Assembly (NCBI GenBank): GCA_022827225.1 | Contig: JAJDTJ010000119.1 | Coordinates: forward strand, 1 to 35,136 | DNA: 35,136 bases | Direction of reading: 5' to 3' | Source of the DNA: Candidatus Poribacteria bacterium | Lineage (GTDB): Bacteria > Poribacteria > WGA-4E > WGA-3G | Shown here: one piece after another, positions 26,290 through 33,150 of the stretch | How positions within the stretch are numbered: position 1 is the first letter of the stretch | How the letters are laid out: the number at the start of each line of letters is the position of its first letter | Translations under genes and position numbers: made by a program | The notes under the pieces: generated by a model | Told to the model about the DNA's origin: nothing | Databases searched by the model: none | Seen by the model: the letters and a program-made list of their open reading frames with translations, nothing else

Positions 26290-27432
26290 CTACGGTTCAC
26301 TTTTTTCTTTCTCCAGTTGTGCCTTCTGCCAACCGTAATCCACATCTCCGTCATAAAATTTGTCTGGATTCTCGACTGCCCAAATTTGCTTATGGATAAT
26401 CCAGTTCTGCGGATCTAACGCGAGAGCCTTTCGCCATTCCGCCATCGCTTCTTCCTTCTTGCCTTCTTCCAATAAAACGAGACCGAGTTGAAAACGCGCA
26501 GCTGCTTCAGCATTCGTTTTCACAACCGTCTTACTTGATGGTTTCATCTCGCGAAGCAGCACCGTATTGTAGTCGGGATCCGATAGCCACTTTTCAAGCA
26601 TTTCAAGGGTTTCTTGATTCTTGACATTAACGTTGAAAGGTGCTTTAACGAGTCGTCCTGCCTCATCAATCATAACACCGTAGGGGATCGCTTTCAGATT
26701 ATAGCGGGTTCCGAATATGTTCTGCGAATCAACGAGCGTAACAAAATCGGCATTTGCTGCATCATGCCAAGGCTGTACAACAGACGCGCCTTGGGCATCA
26801 ACAGCAATCGAAATCAGATTTAACGTCTCTTTGTGTTCAGCATAAAATTTCTGCCACCCTGGCAGTTGTCCACGGCACCCTCACCACGAACCCCAAACAT
26901 AGAGAAACGTCTTTTTCCCCCGGAAATCCCGTAAACGCCTCGGCATATCTTCTAAATCGGGCAGTGTGAATTCCGGTGCAAGGTGGGTCGGATGGATAAC
27001 CTCTAATTGGTTCGCTGAGGCTTTGTAAACTTCAAAACCGAAAGTTTTCGAGATGTGCGCGGGCTGCACATACGTCATACCATCGACATCTACAGCACCG
27101 TCGTCCCCACTTTGGAATTTGAGCGGTACACATAGTTCCGATTCTACACCACCACAAAGGACCACCAGCTCCGTTCCTGGCGGATATTCGACTTTCAATC
27201 CGAGTTGTTCGGCGAACGGTTTCAATGGGACGAACCATGTCCCCTCTTTAAAGATAGGTGATGGCGTAAATTCGACACGTCGCCCATCTACCGACACCTG
27301 AAAACCCTCTTTTTTCATACTTTCCCCTTTAGTGAACCCTATCTGTATACCGACAACAGTGCACAACATCACCAACGTTAAGAATCCGACCATAGTCTGT
27401 AATTTACGCCCCAATACTATTGCGATAATCAT
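26290..27432 (-). CDS. Probable selenoprotein: exported thioredoxin-like protein with in-frame UGA (Sec184)
   Basis: Read through one TGA (26883-26881), the frame encodes 380 residues. N-terminal membrane/signal segment (about 10-32); a Cu-amine-oxidase-N-like domain (about 43-145, with WFVPLKPFAEQLGL); a thioredoxin-like domain from about 152 (APEFTLPDL, KKTFLYVWGSW-U-GCRGQLPGW, then cis-proline-type KAIPYGVMID); then a TPR-like helical tail (AAARFQLGLVLLEEGKKEEA) ending NPDKFYDGDVDYGWQK. The UGA falls exactly where thioredoxins have the first active-site Cys, and the 196 codons after it stay open. A SECIS-like hairpin lies downstream. The ATG at 27432 overlaps the cytochrome stop as ATGA. 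The TGA of that gene and of the gene ending at 2938 act as normal stops, so the code is not reassigned. A nonsense-mutated Cys protein is the main alternative. Confidence 0.75.
26851..26883 (-). promoter_or_regulatory. Candidate bacterial SECIS element
   Basis: Immediately 3' of the UGA in the mRNA, CUGCCA (26865-26860) pairs perfectly with UGGCAG (26856-26851) around a GGG loop. The loop starts 21 nt after the UGA and begins with G. This agrees with what I know of the bacterial SECIS pattern (short upper stem, small loop with an early G, roughly 16-37 nt from UGA to loop). No folding calculation was possible. Confidence 0.65.
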
Positions 27433-27806
27433 TTTGTTTTTTTCTCCCTATGCTGCGCATCGTAAATTAGGAATTCGATTATCTCGTCAGCGGTTTTCGG
27501 CGTAAGACCCGACCCCGGTTTCCGCATCATTTTATACACATACTGCCGCCACTCTTCCGGCGTGAAAGTGGAATTAATCGGGCGCGCAACGGTATGGCAG
27601 CGGCTACATTTATTCGTAAAAAGGTTGTAAGCCTCCTGCATCTTCACGGGATAGGCAGCAACATCAATAAAGTTGGGACCTTTATCCGCTGGATACGTTT
27701 TTGGAACTGACCGCGGCACGCGCAAGGCGAAGATCATCCCGACTCCTACAAGGATAACGACCCCGAAGACAATTCCAAAGACAATAAGCTTTTCATCTTT
27801 CCTCAT
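27429..27806 (-). CDS. Membrane-anchored monoheme c-type cytochrome
   Basis: The 125-residue product has an N-terminal membrane helix (about residues 7-28, IVFGIVFGVVILVGVGMIF) and a periplasmic domain with one heme-binding motif CSRCH (67-71), followed by a methionine region YKMMRKPGSG that may give the sixth ligand. This is a small class I-like cytochrome c. ATG 27806 starts the typical MRKDEKL sequence; a TTG at 27818 is an alternative, and neither has a good ribosome binding site. The stop overlaps the start of the selenoprotein candidate by ATGA, so both proteins are made together outside the cytoplasmic membrane, suggesting linked redox roles. Confidence 0.85.
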   Translation of the reverse strand: MRKDEKLIVFGIVFGVVILVGVGMIFALRVPRSVPKTYPADKGPNFIDVAAYPVKMQEAYNLFTNKCSRCHTVARPINSTFTPEEWRQYVYKMMRKPGSGLTPKTADEIIEFLIYDAQHREKKTK

Positions 27807-27813
27807 AACTTGT

Positions 27814-27887
27814 AGCAATCAGCAAGAATGGCTGTCGGCTGTCAGCAAAGAGGGTTCTGATGAAATTACGTTCTCTTGCTGATTGCT
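27814..27887. repeat. Intergenic inverted repeat (GTTGTCAGTT family)
   Basis: AGCAATCAGCAAGA (27814-27827) and TCTTGCTGATTGCT (27874-27887) are perfect 14-base inverse complements. Inside is GGCTGTCGGCTGTCAGCAAAGAGG (positions 27830-27853), which parallels the words in the repeats at 8791 and 29879. It fills the space between the transketolase and cytochrome genes and could act as a terminator-like hairpin. Confidence 0.6.
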
Positions 27888-27892
27888 GACAG

Positions 27893-29773
27893 CTATATGG
27901 TAATAATATCCTTTACTTTTTGTACAATCGCATTTGCACTGATGCCGTGATGCTCCAAGAGTTCTTCTGGCTTTCCAGAGCGCGGTATGCCAGTAACGGC
28001 GAGTTTATGGACGCAAATATCTTCAGTTGCGACAGCATCTAGGACAGCATCCCCTAAACCGCCTTCAGGATAATGGTCTTCAACAGTGATCAGTGTCTTG
28101 TTCGTGTCAGCTGCAGCTGCTTTCAGTGCCTCCGCGTCAACCGGTTTGATAGAATATAGGTCAATGACTCGGATAACAATCCCGGCTGCGGCAAGTAACT
28201 GATGTGCTTTTAACGCCTCGTGAACGGTAATACCCCCGGCAACAACGGTTAAGGCATCTTCGCTGCTCTGCCGAATAATCTTACACCCACCGACAGGGAA
28301 TTTTTCATCGGTATCATAGAGAATAGGTGTTTTCGGGCGCGAGGTTCGGAGGTAAACAATACCGTCGTGTGCGGCAGCTTCTGCGACAAGCCGTTCAGCA
28401 CTGACGGCATCGCTCGGATAAAACACCAATGCCCCCGGAATCGCTCGGAACATCGCTATATCTTCTAAACCCATTTGGGACGGTCCGTCTTCGCCGATAG
28501 AGACACCGCAATGTGAACCGGCATATTTGATATTCGCTTGTGAGATTGCGGACATCCGAATCTGATCGTAAGCCCGCGATAAAAACGCCGCAAAGGTCGA
28601 GACAAACGGAATCTTTCCGCGCTTTGCCAAACCGATACCGGCACCTACTAAATTCTGTTCCGCGATGAACATCTCAAAATAACGCTCCGGATGGAGATTC
28701 ATAAACTGTTCGGCGTAGGTGGAGTTTTTGGTATCTCCATCTAAAGCGACAACATTTCGGTTCGCAGTGCCGAGTTTAGCGAGCCCGGTACCGTATCCGC
28801 CGCGTGTCGCAACTTCTTCGTCCGGTGGATAGTCCGGCGGCTCAAGTTCGGTTTGTAGGGGGTTTTTGTTTGGCGGTTTCTTCAAGGTTACCTCGCCCCT
28901 ACTGACAACCGGAGGTGTAGGCGGTTCAATCTGAACGGGAATATCCAAATGTAAGGGACCGAGTTCAGCTAATGCCTTGTCAAGGTCCTCACCTTTCGCC
29001 AGTGCCTTCCCGTGCCAGTTGTCTTCGTTTTCAAGGAATGAGACCCCTTTCCCTTTAAACGTCTTAGCGACGATCATAGTAGGCTTTTCGCTTGAGGCTT
29101 TAGCGCGATCAAGTGCCGGTAATATCTCATCAAAATTGTGTCCATCAATGCCGATAGTATGCCATCCGAACGCTTCAAAACGCTGGCAATAGGTGTCAAT
29201 ATCAAAGGCGTACATCGTACGTTGACTCTGTCCGAGTGCGTTGACATCCACGATTCCGATCAGGTTATTGAGTCGGTAGTGCGATGCCAAAGCGGCAGCT
29301 TCCCAGACCCCACCTTCGGCAGTCTCGCCATCACCGAGCAGAACATAGACACGATAGTCAGATTGGTCTAAATATTTACCGTTAAGTGCCATACCGAGTC
29401 CAAGCGATAATCCTTGCCCAAGCGAACCGGTCGCCACCTCTGTCCATGCAAAACGAGGCGTTGGATGTCCTTCAAGGATGCTGTCAATTTGGCGTAAGGT
29501 ACACAGTTTCTCGGTCGGGAGGATACCCGCCTCAGCATAAGCAGCGTAGAGTAACGGAGCGGCGTGCCCTTTAGATAAGATGAATCTATCATTGTTAGGA
29601 TTTTGGGCATCGTTCGTGTCATAACGCATGGCGTGAAAAAAGAGGGCAGAAACAATATCCGCAGAGGAAAGACACGTCGTTGGATGCCCAGAACCCGCCT
29701 CCGAGGTGGCGGCAATAGAGTGAATTCGTAAATTAGTTGCCTTCTGTTTAAGGGTGTTTTTCAAGGTTTCCAC
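27893..29773 (-). CDS. tkt: Transketolase
   Basis: The 626-residue protein joins both halves of transketolase in one chain, transferring C2 ketol units in the pentose phosphate pathway with thiamine diphosphate. Visible are SEAGSGHPTTCLSSADI near residue 25, the ThDP motif GDGETAEGG...VDVN (about 146-178), SKGHAAPLLY, and in the second half SIGEDGPSQMGLEDIAMFRAIP and DLYSIKPVDAEAL. The start is GTG at 29773; the ribosome binding site is a distant AAGGA. Between the halves (about 280-325) is an unusual Pro- and Lys-rich linker partly encoded by a palindromic repeat (28855-28902). The chain is slightly shorter than E. coli transketolase; a DXS/pyruvate dehydrogenase-like enzyme is unlikely. Confidence 0.93.
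   Translation of the reverse strand: METLKNTLKQKATNLRIHSIAATSEAGSGHPTTCLSSADIVSALFFHAMRYDTNDAQNPNNDRFILSKGHAAPLLYAAYAEAGILPTEKLCTLRQIDSILEGHPTPRFAWTEVATGSLGQGLSLGLGMALNGKYLDQSDYRVYVLLGDGETAEGGVWEAAALASHYRLNNLIGIVDVNALGQSQRTMYAFDIDTYCQRFEAFGWHTIGIDGHNFDEILPALDRAKASSEKPTMIVAKTFKGKGVSFLENEDNWHGKALAKGEDLDKALAELGPLHLDIPVQIEPPTPPVVSRGEVTLKKPPNKNPLQTELEPPDYPPDEEVATRGGYGTGLAKLGTANRNVVALDGDTKNSTYAEQFMNLHPERYFEMFIAEQNLVGAGIGLAKRGKIPFVSTFAAFLSRAYDQIRMSAISQANIKYAGSHCGVSIGEDGPSQMGLEDIAMFRAIPGALVFYPSDAVSAERLVAEAAAHDGIVYLRTSRPKTPILYDTDEKFPVGGCKIIRQSSEDALTVVAGGITVHEALKAHQLLAAAGIVIRVIDLYSIKPVDAEALKAAAADTNKTLITVEDHYPEGGLGDAVLDAVATEDICVHKLAVTGIPRSGKPEELLEHHGISANAIVQKVKDIITI
28855..28902. repeat. Palindromic repeat inside the transketolase linker
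   Basis: GTAGGGG (28855-28861) is inversely complementary to CCCCTAC (28896-28902), with a further partial stem GGCG/CGCC inside (about 28872-28897). It is read in frame as part of the linker between the two transketolase domains, residues about 291-307. Confidence 0.5.
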
Positions 29774-29878
29774 AAATTTTTTAATCCTTCTTTCTAAAGT
29801 AGTTTTCAGTACGATTTTTTCCCAAAAAAATCTTTCAGTTTTCGGAGAAATGGTTTTCAGTTCTCTGTTCCCGGTTCC

Positions 29879-29966
29879 CAGTTAAGATTGTGTGTTGGAG
29901 ACATTTTTCTAACCGCTACAAGAATCCTCTTAACTGAAAACTGTTAACCGACAACTGTTAGCGGTT
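29879..29966. repeat. Intergenic inverted repeat (GTTGTCAGTT family)
   Basis: CAGTTAAGA (29879-29887) pairs with TCTTAACTG (29928-29936), and AACCGCTA (29911-29918) with TAGCGGTT (29959-29966). The inverse strand carries AGTTGTCGGTTAACAGTTTT and TCAGTTAAGAGGATTCTTG, strongly resembling the repeat at 8791-8826. It lies between the acidic protein gene and the transketolase gene. Confidence 0.55.
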
Positions 29967-30703
29967 TAGGTGCTCCCTAAGTTTAACTGATTCAACCGCC
30001 GTTCTGCCGCTAAAACGAGGTAATGCCCTTGACAAGTCTCGACCAAATCCTCGAAAATCCCAATAGATTGAGACATGTTTTGTAATTTAGCGTATGCTTC
30101 TGCTTGCCAGTACTTGGATTTCGCAACGATTTCATTCGGATCGGTTGGACTGCCTTCAGTGCGCTGGGCTTCGTAAGCAATAGCCTCGTCAAATTTTTCG
30201 ATTGCCCGTTGATAATTCCTTTCTTCATAGTAGGCTTTCACAGCATCGGCATAAGCAGTATTGCTCAGTTCGCGCGGTCGGAAATGTTCAACGACCGGTC
30301 TGGACGGCGGTAACTCAAGCGACGGCAGTTCAAGTTCTAACTCGTCTTCCTCATCTTCGTCATCCTCATCCTCGTCATCGCTTTCGTCAGCATCGCCTTC
30401 GTTAGCATCACTTTGGTCGTCGTCTTCCTCAGGGAGTATCTCTATCGGTTTTGTAGGCAGCTGCTCATCAGCACTCTCATCGTCATCCTCATCATCAAAT
30501 TCCTCTTCATCATCTTCGTCGTCTTCTATTTCGGATGTCGTTGCTTCACGAAAAGCACGAGAAAGTGCTGTATTAGGCTCGGCCTCCTCTAAAAAATCAT
30601 CCTCTGGTACATCATCAAATTCATCCACTTCGTCATAGTCATCAATTTCGTCAAGGTCCTCTGCTTCATCAAAATCGTCTTCTTCGTCATAGTTAAATGT
30701 CAT
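29966..30703 (-). CDS. Highly acidic protein with C-terminal TPR-like domain
   Basis: The 245-residue protein has a very acidic, low-complexity N-terminal half (about residues 1-130, runs of Asp and Glu), with no signal peptide or membrane helix. The C-terminal part (about 140-245) is a helical TPR-like domain: AYADAVKAYYEERNYQRAIEKFDEAIAYE, then YWQAEAYAKLQNMSQSIGIFEDLVE and HYLVLAAERRLNQL, similar to YbgF/YfgM-type repeats. The ATG at 30703 is followed by MTFNYDEEDDFDEAE; no strong ribosome binding site is seen. It may be a cytoplasmic chaperone- or nucleic-acid-mimic-like scaffold; no function can be assigned. Confidence 0.75.
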   Translation of the reverse strand: MTFNYDEEDDFDEAEDLDEIDDYDEVDEFDDVPEDDFLEEAEPNTALSRAFREATTSEIEDDEDDEEEFDDEDDDESADEQLPTKPIEILPEEDDDQSDANEGDADESDDEDEDDEDEEDELELELPSLELPPSRPVVEHFRPRELSNTAYADAVKAYYEERNYQRAIEKFDEAIAYEAQRTEGSPTDPNEIVAKSKYWQAEAYAKLQNMSQSIGIFEDLVETCQGHYLVLAAERRLNQLNLGST

Positions 30704-30829
30704 TTGTTTCTGTTCTTAAAAACCTATGTTTTTCTGAAGAAATCCATAGAATTTTTAAAGGGTCCTTAATCCCGTGTTACGACACCCATCAGTGTCTTAG
30801 CCTACCCACACCTGTCTAACAGATTTTAA

Positions 30830-30877
30830 GGAAGGATGGAAGAACCGCCATGTTTGCTATCTTCCTTCCAACCTTCC
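30830..30877 (-). terminator. Terminator-like inverted repeat after the LamG gene
   Basis: On the minus strand GGAAGGTTGGAAG (30877-30865) pairs with CTTCCATCCTTCC (30842-30830), 12 of 13 bases, over a 22-base loop, and is followed by TTAAAATCTG. It begins 45 bases after the stop of the LamG gene. It could also be a dispersed repeat. Confidence 0.5.
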
Positions 30878-30922
30878 AACCCATTTGAAGATCAAAAACG
30901 TCCATTTAATACTGAAACTTGC

Positions 30923-31747
30923 TTAATACTTGACCTTCACATTCGCCCAAGTGGTGGCCATTTTATCGGTAGGTTCAACCGCCAAGACTTCAGCATCAAG
31001 ACCGTTTTTATACAGTTTTTCAATGTCCTCTTGTTCCAAAGCGACACTAAAGATCGCGACTTCATCAATAGTGGCATCAGCGAAACGTCCAGCACAACAA
31101 GTGTCGTTCCCGATATAGACTGGCCCGTTATCGGCGTCAATAGGATTTTTAGTTAGGTCCATATCGCTTGCCACTTCACCATCAATATAGATGTACCACT
31201 CACCGGTATCGCTATCATAAGTCGTTGTGTACAGGTGCCATTCGGTAATATCATTGGGCCCGACTTCACCGTCCCGCCAACCGCCCGGTTTATTCCAACA
31301 ACCGCCGTTACAAACTGGCCAGGAAACGTTTTTCGTTCCTGTGTTAGGATGGATGATATAAGCGTTGCGTTTTTCAACCATCCAACCGTGCTGATTCCAG
31401 GTATCCGTATGGCTTTTAACCCAGATTGAGACGGTTATAGCTTCTGTTGGATTCGCATGGTCCGGAATAACGACATGTGCCCCAGAACCATCAAGCTCAA
31501 GCGCCATCCCAAACTTACCATCAACCCATTTTGGACCGTCCACGAGTTCACCATCCAAGCCGTTTTCGGAAGCATCGGTCGCAACTTTCCCGTTACCTTC
31601 ATCAAAAAGCCACAAGCCGACAACCGTGCTAGGATCAATTTCGGCTGAGGCTGCGGAAACGAAAATACTTAGAAAAAAGAAACTGAAACATACGAGTGTT
31701 ACACCGACAAGCAAAAACCTTCGAGAAAAAATAGAACTGAAATTCAT
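30923..31747 (-). CDS. Secreted LamG (concanavalin-like) domain protein
   Basis: The 274-residue product has a signal peptide (hydrophobic LLVGVTLVCFSFFFLSIFV, cleavage near AASAEI at about 36). The mature part is a LamG_3-type jelly roll: VGLWLFDEGNGKVATDASENGLDGEL at the N-terminus, ITVSIWVKSH in the middle, WYIYIDGE and DATIDEVAIFSVALEQEDIEKLYKNGL at the end. Such domains bind glycans or act as modules of secreted proteins. ATG 31747 follows AGGGGGG at short spacing. Its C-terminal tail resembles that of the 20139-20888 protein. A promoter is predicted at 31840-31868. Ligand unknown. Confidence 0.88.
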   Translation of the reverse strand: MNFSSIFSRRFLLVGVTLVCFSFFFLSIFVSAASAEIDPSTVVGLWLFDEGNGKVATDASENGLDGELVDGPKWVDGKFGMALELDGSGAHVVIPDHANPTEAITVSIWVKSHTDTWNQHGWMVEKRNAYIIHPNTGTKNVSWPVCNGGCWNKPGGWRDGEVGPNDITEWHLYTTTYDSDTGEWYIYIDGEVASDMDLTKNPIDADNGPVYIGNDTCCAGRFADATIDEVAIFSVALEQEDIEKLYKNGLDAEVLAVEPTDKMATTWANVKVKY

Positions 31748-31839
31748 TGTGCCCCCCTATTCGGTATTATACGTATTGTGTTATACAATTTAAGTAATTT
31801 AGGTAAAAAACAGAAAACGCTTACAATGTTGATATATCT

Positions 31840-31868
31840 ATCGTATCAGATTTATAGGTATATGTCAA
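31840..31868 (-). promoter_or_regulatory. Promoter of the LamG gene
   Basis: On the minus strand TTGACA (31868-31863), a 17-base spacer and TACGAT (31845-31840) would start transcription near 31833, about 86 bases before the LamG ATG. Confidence 0.5.
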
Positions 31869-31920
31869 GTAGAAAACGAAATTTTCAGACAAATTCAGTC
31901 TCCCTATAATTTATTAAGAG

Positions 31921-31949
31921 TTGACATAAGAGAAATATTGGTCTATAAT
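31921..31949 (+). promoter_or_regulatory. Perfect consensus sigma-70 promoter
   Basis: TTGACA (31921-31926) and TATAAT (31944-31949) are separated by exactly 17 bases, a full match to the housekeeping consensus. The start site would be near 31956, about 32 bases before the ATG at 31988. It is divergent from the LamG promoter. Confidence 0.8.
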
Positions 31950-31987
31950 GCTCTCATACATTCATCAAATACAAAGTGTGGGAGAAT

Positions 31988-33118
31988 ATGAAAGGAATCG
32001 CATTCATCTTTTTAATTTTGGGATTTAGCGTGTTACCCCTGTTTGCACAACCTATAGTATTAGAACATCGGCACAGCGATGTCCGGCACCTGCAACTCAG
32101 TTCTATGTACAATACTCTTCTGGCACAAGGTTTAGAAGAGCAAGGTGCAGGTGTACCAAAAACCGAATCGAATCCCTCAACGCAAGGAGACAATCCTGTA
32201 GAGCGTGTTGAGCGTCAAGAACAGACCTCGGAAACGGTTGCCAACAATCCGACACAGCAGACTGAAGCGGCAGACTCGGAGAATGGCGAAACCACTGAGG
32301 AAACGCGCACGGAGTGGAAAAAAACGCAACGGGTCTTCAAGGTCCTTAATAATTACGAATTAGTGCCAGAGGCATCAATAACAACGCTCGTTATAATCGC
32401 CGGGAACGCGAAACTACACGGGAGCGTTACAGGGAACGTCCTGGTACTCGGTGGAGATGTTGAACTCGGATCAGGCGCGCAGGTAAACGGGACACTTCAT
32501 CTTATGGGTGGACAAGTCACCGGAAACCTCGAACGCATAGCGCATCTTCAGGTGAGCAACCGTTGGCAGATCGTACCTGCTGTCGTGAAACTTCTGATGC
32601 ACCCATATAGCAGCATTTGGGCAACCGATAAAGTAACGGGTTTCCAATTTACAATCGTTCGGTTCGTGCTTCTACTTCTCATGTATCTGCTGATAGTCGT
32701 CATATTTCCGAAGCCGGTAAACGCCGTGCGTACACTGTTGACACACCGACCGATTGGAAGTATACTCTTCAGCCTCCTGATGTTGGCTGTGATACCGTTG
32801 ATTCTTGTATTATTGACCGTTTCAATCGTTGGTATTCCGTTTATGTTGCTGATGTTGGCGCTCCTACTACCGTTAGCACTTTGTGGTAAAGCGGCAATTT
32901 TTCTTGCGCTCGGCAGCACCCTCTTCTCAGGTCGCTTGAGCCCGCTTGCATCGATCTTCGGTTACATGCTGTATTTTATGGCAACATCCCTGCCCTATAT
33001 TGACTGGACAACGTTTCTTGCCGTCAACACTATCGGGACCGGGTTGTGTGTGCTAAGGATACTCAGTCTAATGCAACAGCAAGACTCGCGTCGAAACACG
33101 ACCCTCGCCCCCCGGTAA
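31988..33118 (+). CDS. Exported bactofilin-like (polymer-forming) protein with C-terminal membrane helices
   Basis: The 376-residue product starts at ATG 31988 after GGGAG; a GTG at 31976 would only add four residues. A signal peptide ends near FAQ (residue 21). A hydrophilic region rich in Glu/Gln/Thr follows (about 35-115), then a bactofilin-like beta-helix segment with short repeated turns (LVIIAGNAKLHGSV, TGNVLVLGGDVELGSG, VNGTLHLMGGQV; about 135-185). The last 160 residues hold four to five membrane helices. Bactofilins are normally cytoplasmic polymers, so the exported, membrane-attached form points to an envelope role. Downstream is the BatA-like gene, 32 bases away. Confidence 0.75.
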   Translation: MKGIAFIFLILGFSVLPLFAQPIVLEHRHSDVRHLQLSSMYNTLLAQGLEEQGAGVPKTESNPSTQGDNPVERVERQEQTSETVANNPTQQTEAADSENGETTEETRTEWKKTQRVFKVLNNYELVPEASITTLVIIAGNAKLHGSVTGNVLVLGGDVELGSGAQVNGTLHLMGGQVTGNLERIAHLQVSNRWQIVPAVVKLLMHPYSSIWATDKVTGFQFTIVRFVLLLLMYLLIVVIFPKPVNAVRTLLTHRPIGSILFSLLMLAVIPLILVLLTVSIVGIPFMLLMLALLLPLALCGKAAIFLALGSTLFSGRLSPLASIFGYMLYFMATSLPYIDWTTFLAVNTIGTGLCVLRILSLMQQQDSRRNTTLAPR

Positions 33119-33150
33119 CGAGTGGGGCCCCCCAACAGAAAGGATTTCGT

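Noticed and set aside
26290..26673. Separate small TPR gene starting at the internal ATG at 26673
   Set aside because: It has no ribosome binding site and is in frame with the upstream thioredoxin-like part; the sequence between is clearly the rest of the thioredoxin domain, so it is one gene read through UGA (or one broken gene).
26290..27432. Reassignment of UGA to tryptophan in this genome
   Set aside because: Several genes end in functional TGA stops with tightly overlapping downstream starts (2938, 27429), and Trp is encoded by TGG throughout.
30261..30638. Serine-rich plus-strand frame of 125 codons
   Set aside because: It is the antisense of the Asp/Glu-rich stretch of the acidic protein; the serine runs are an artefact of GAT/GAA codons read in reverse.
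33106..33135. GC-rich palindrome (GGGGCCCC) between the bactofilin-like and BatA-like genes
   Set aside because: Short, without U-tract, and within a presumed operon; probably neither terminator nor site.
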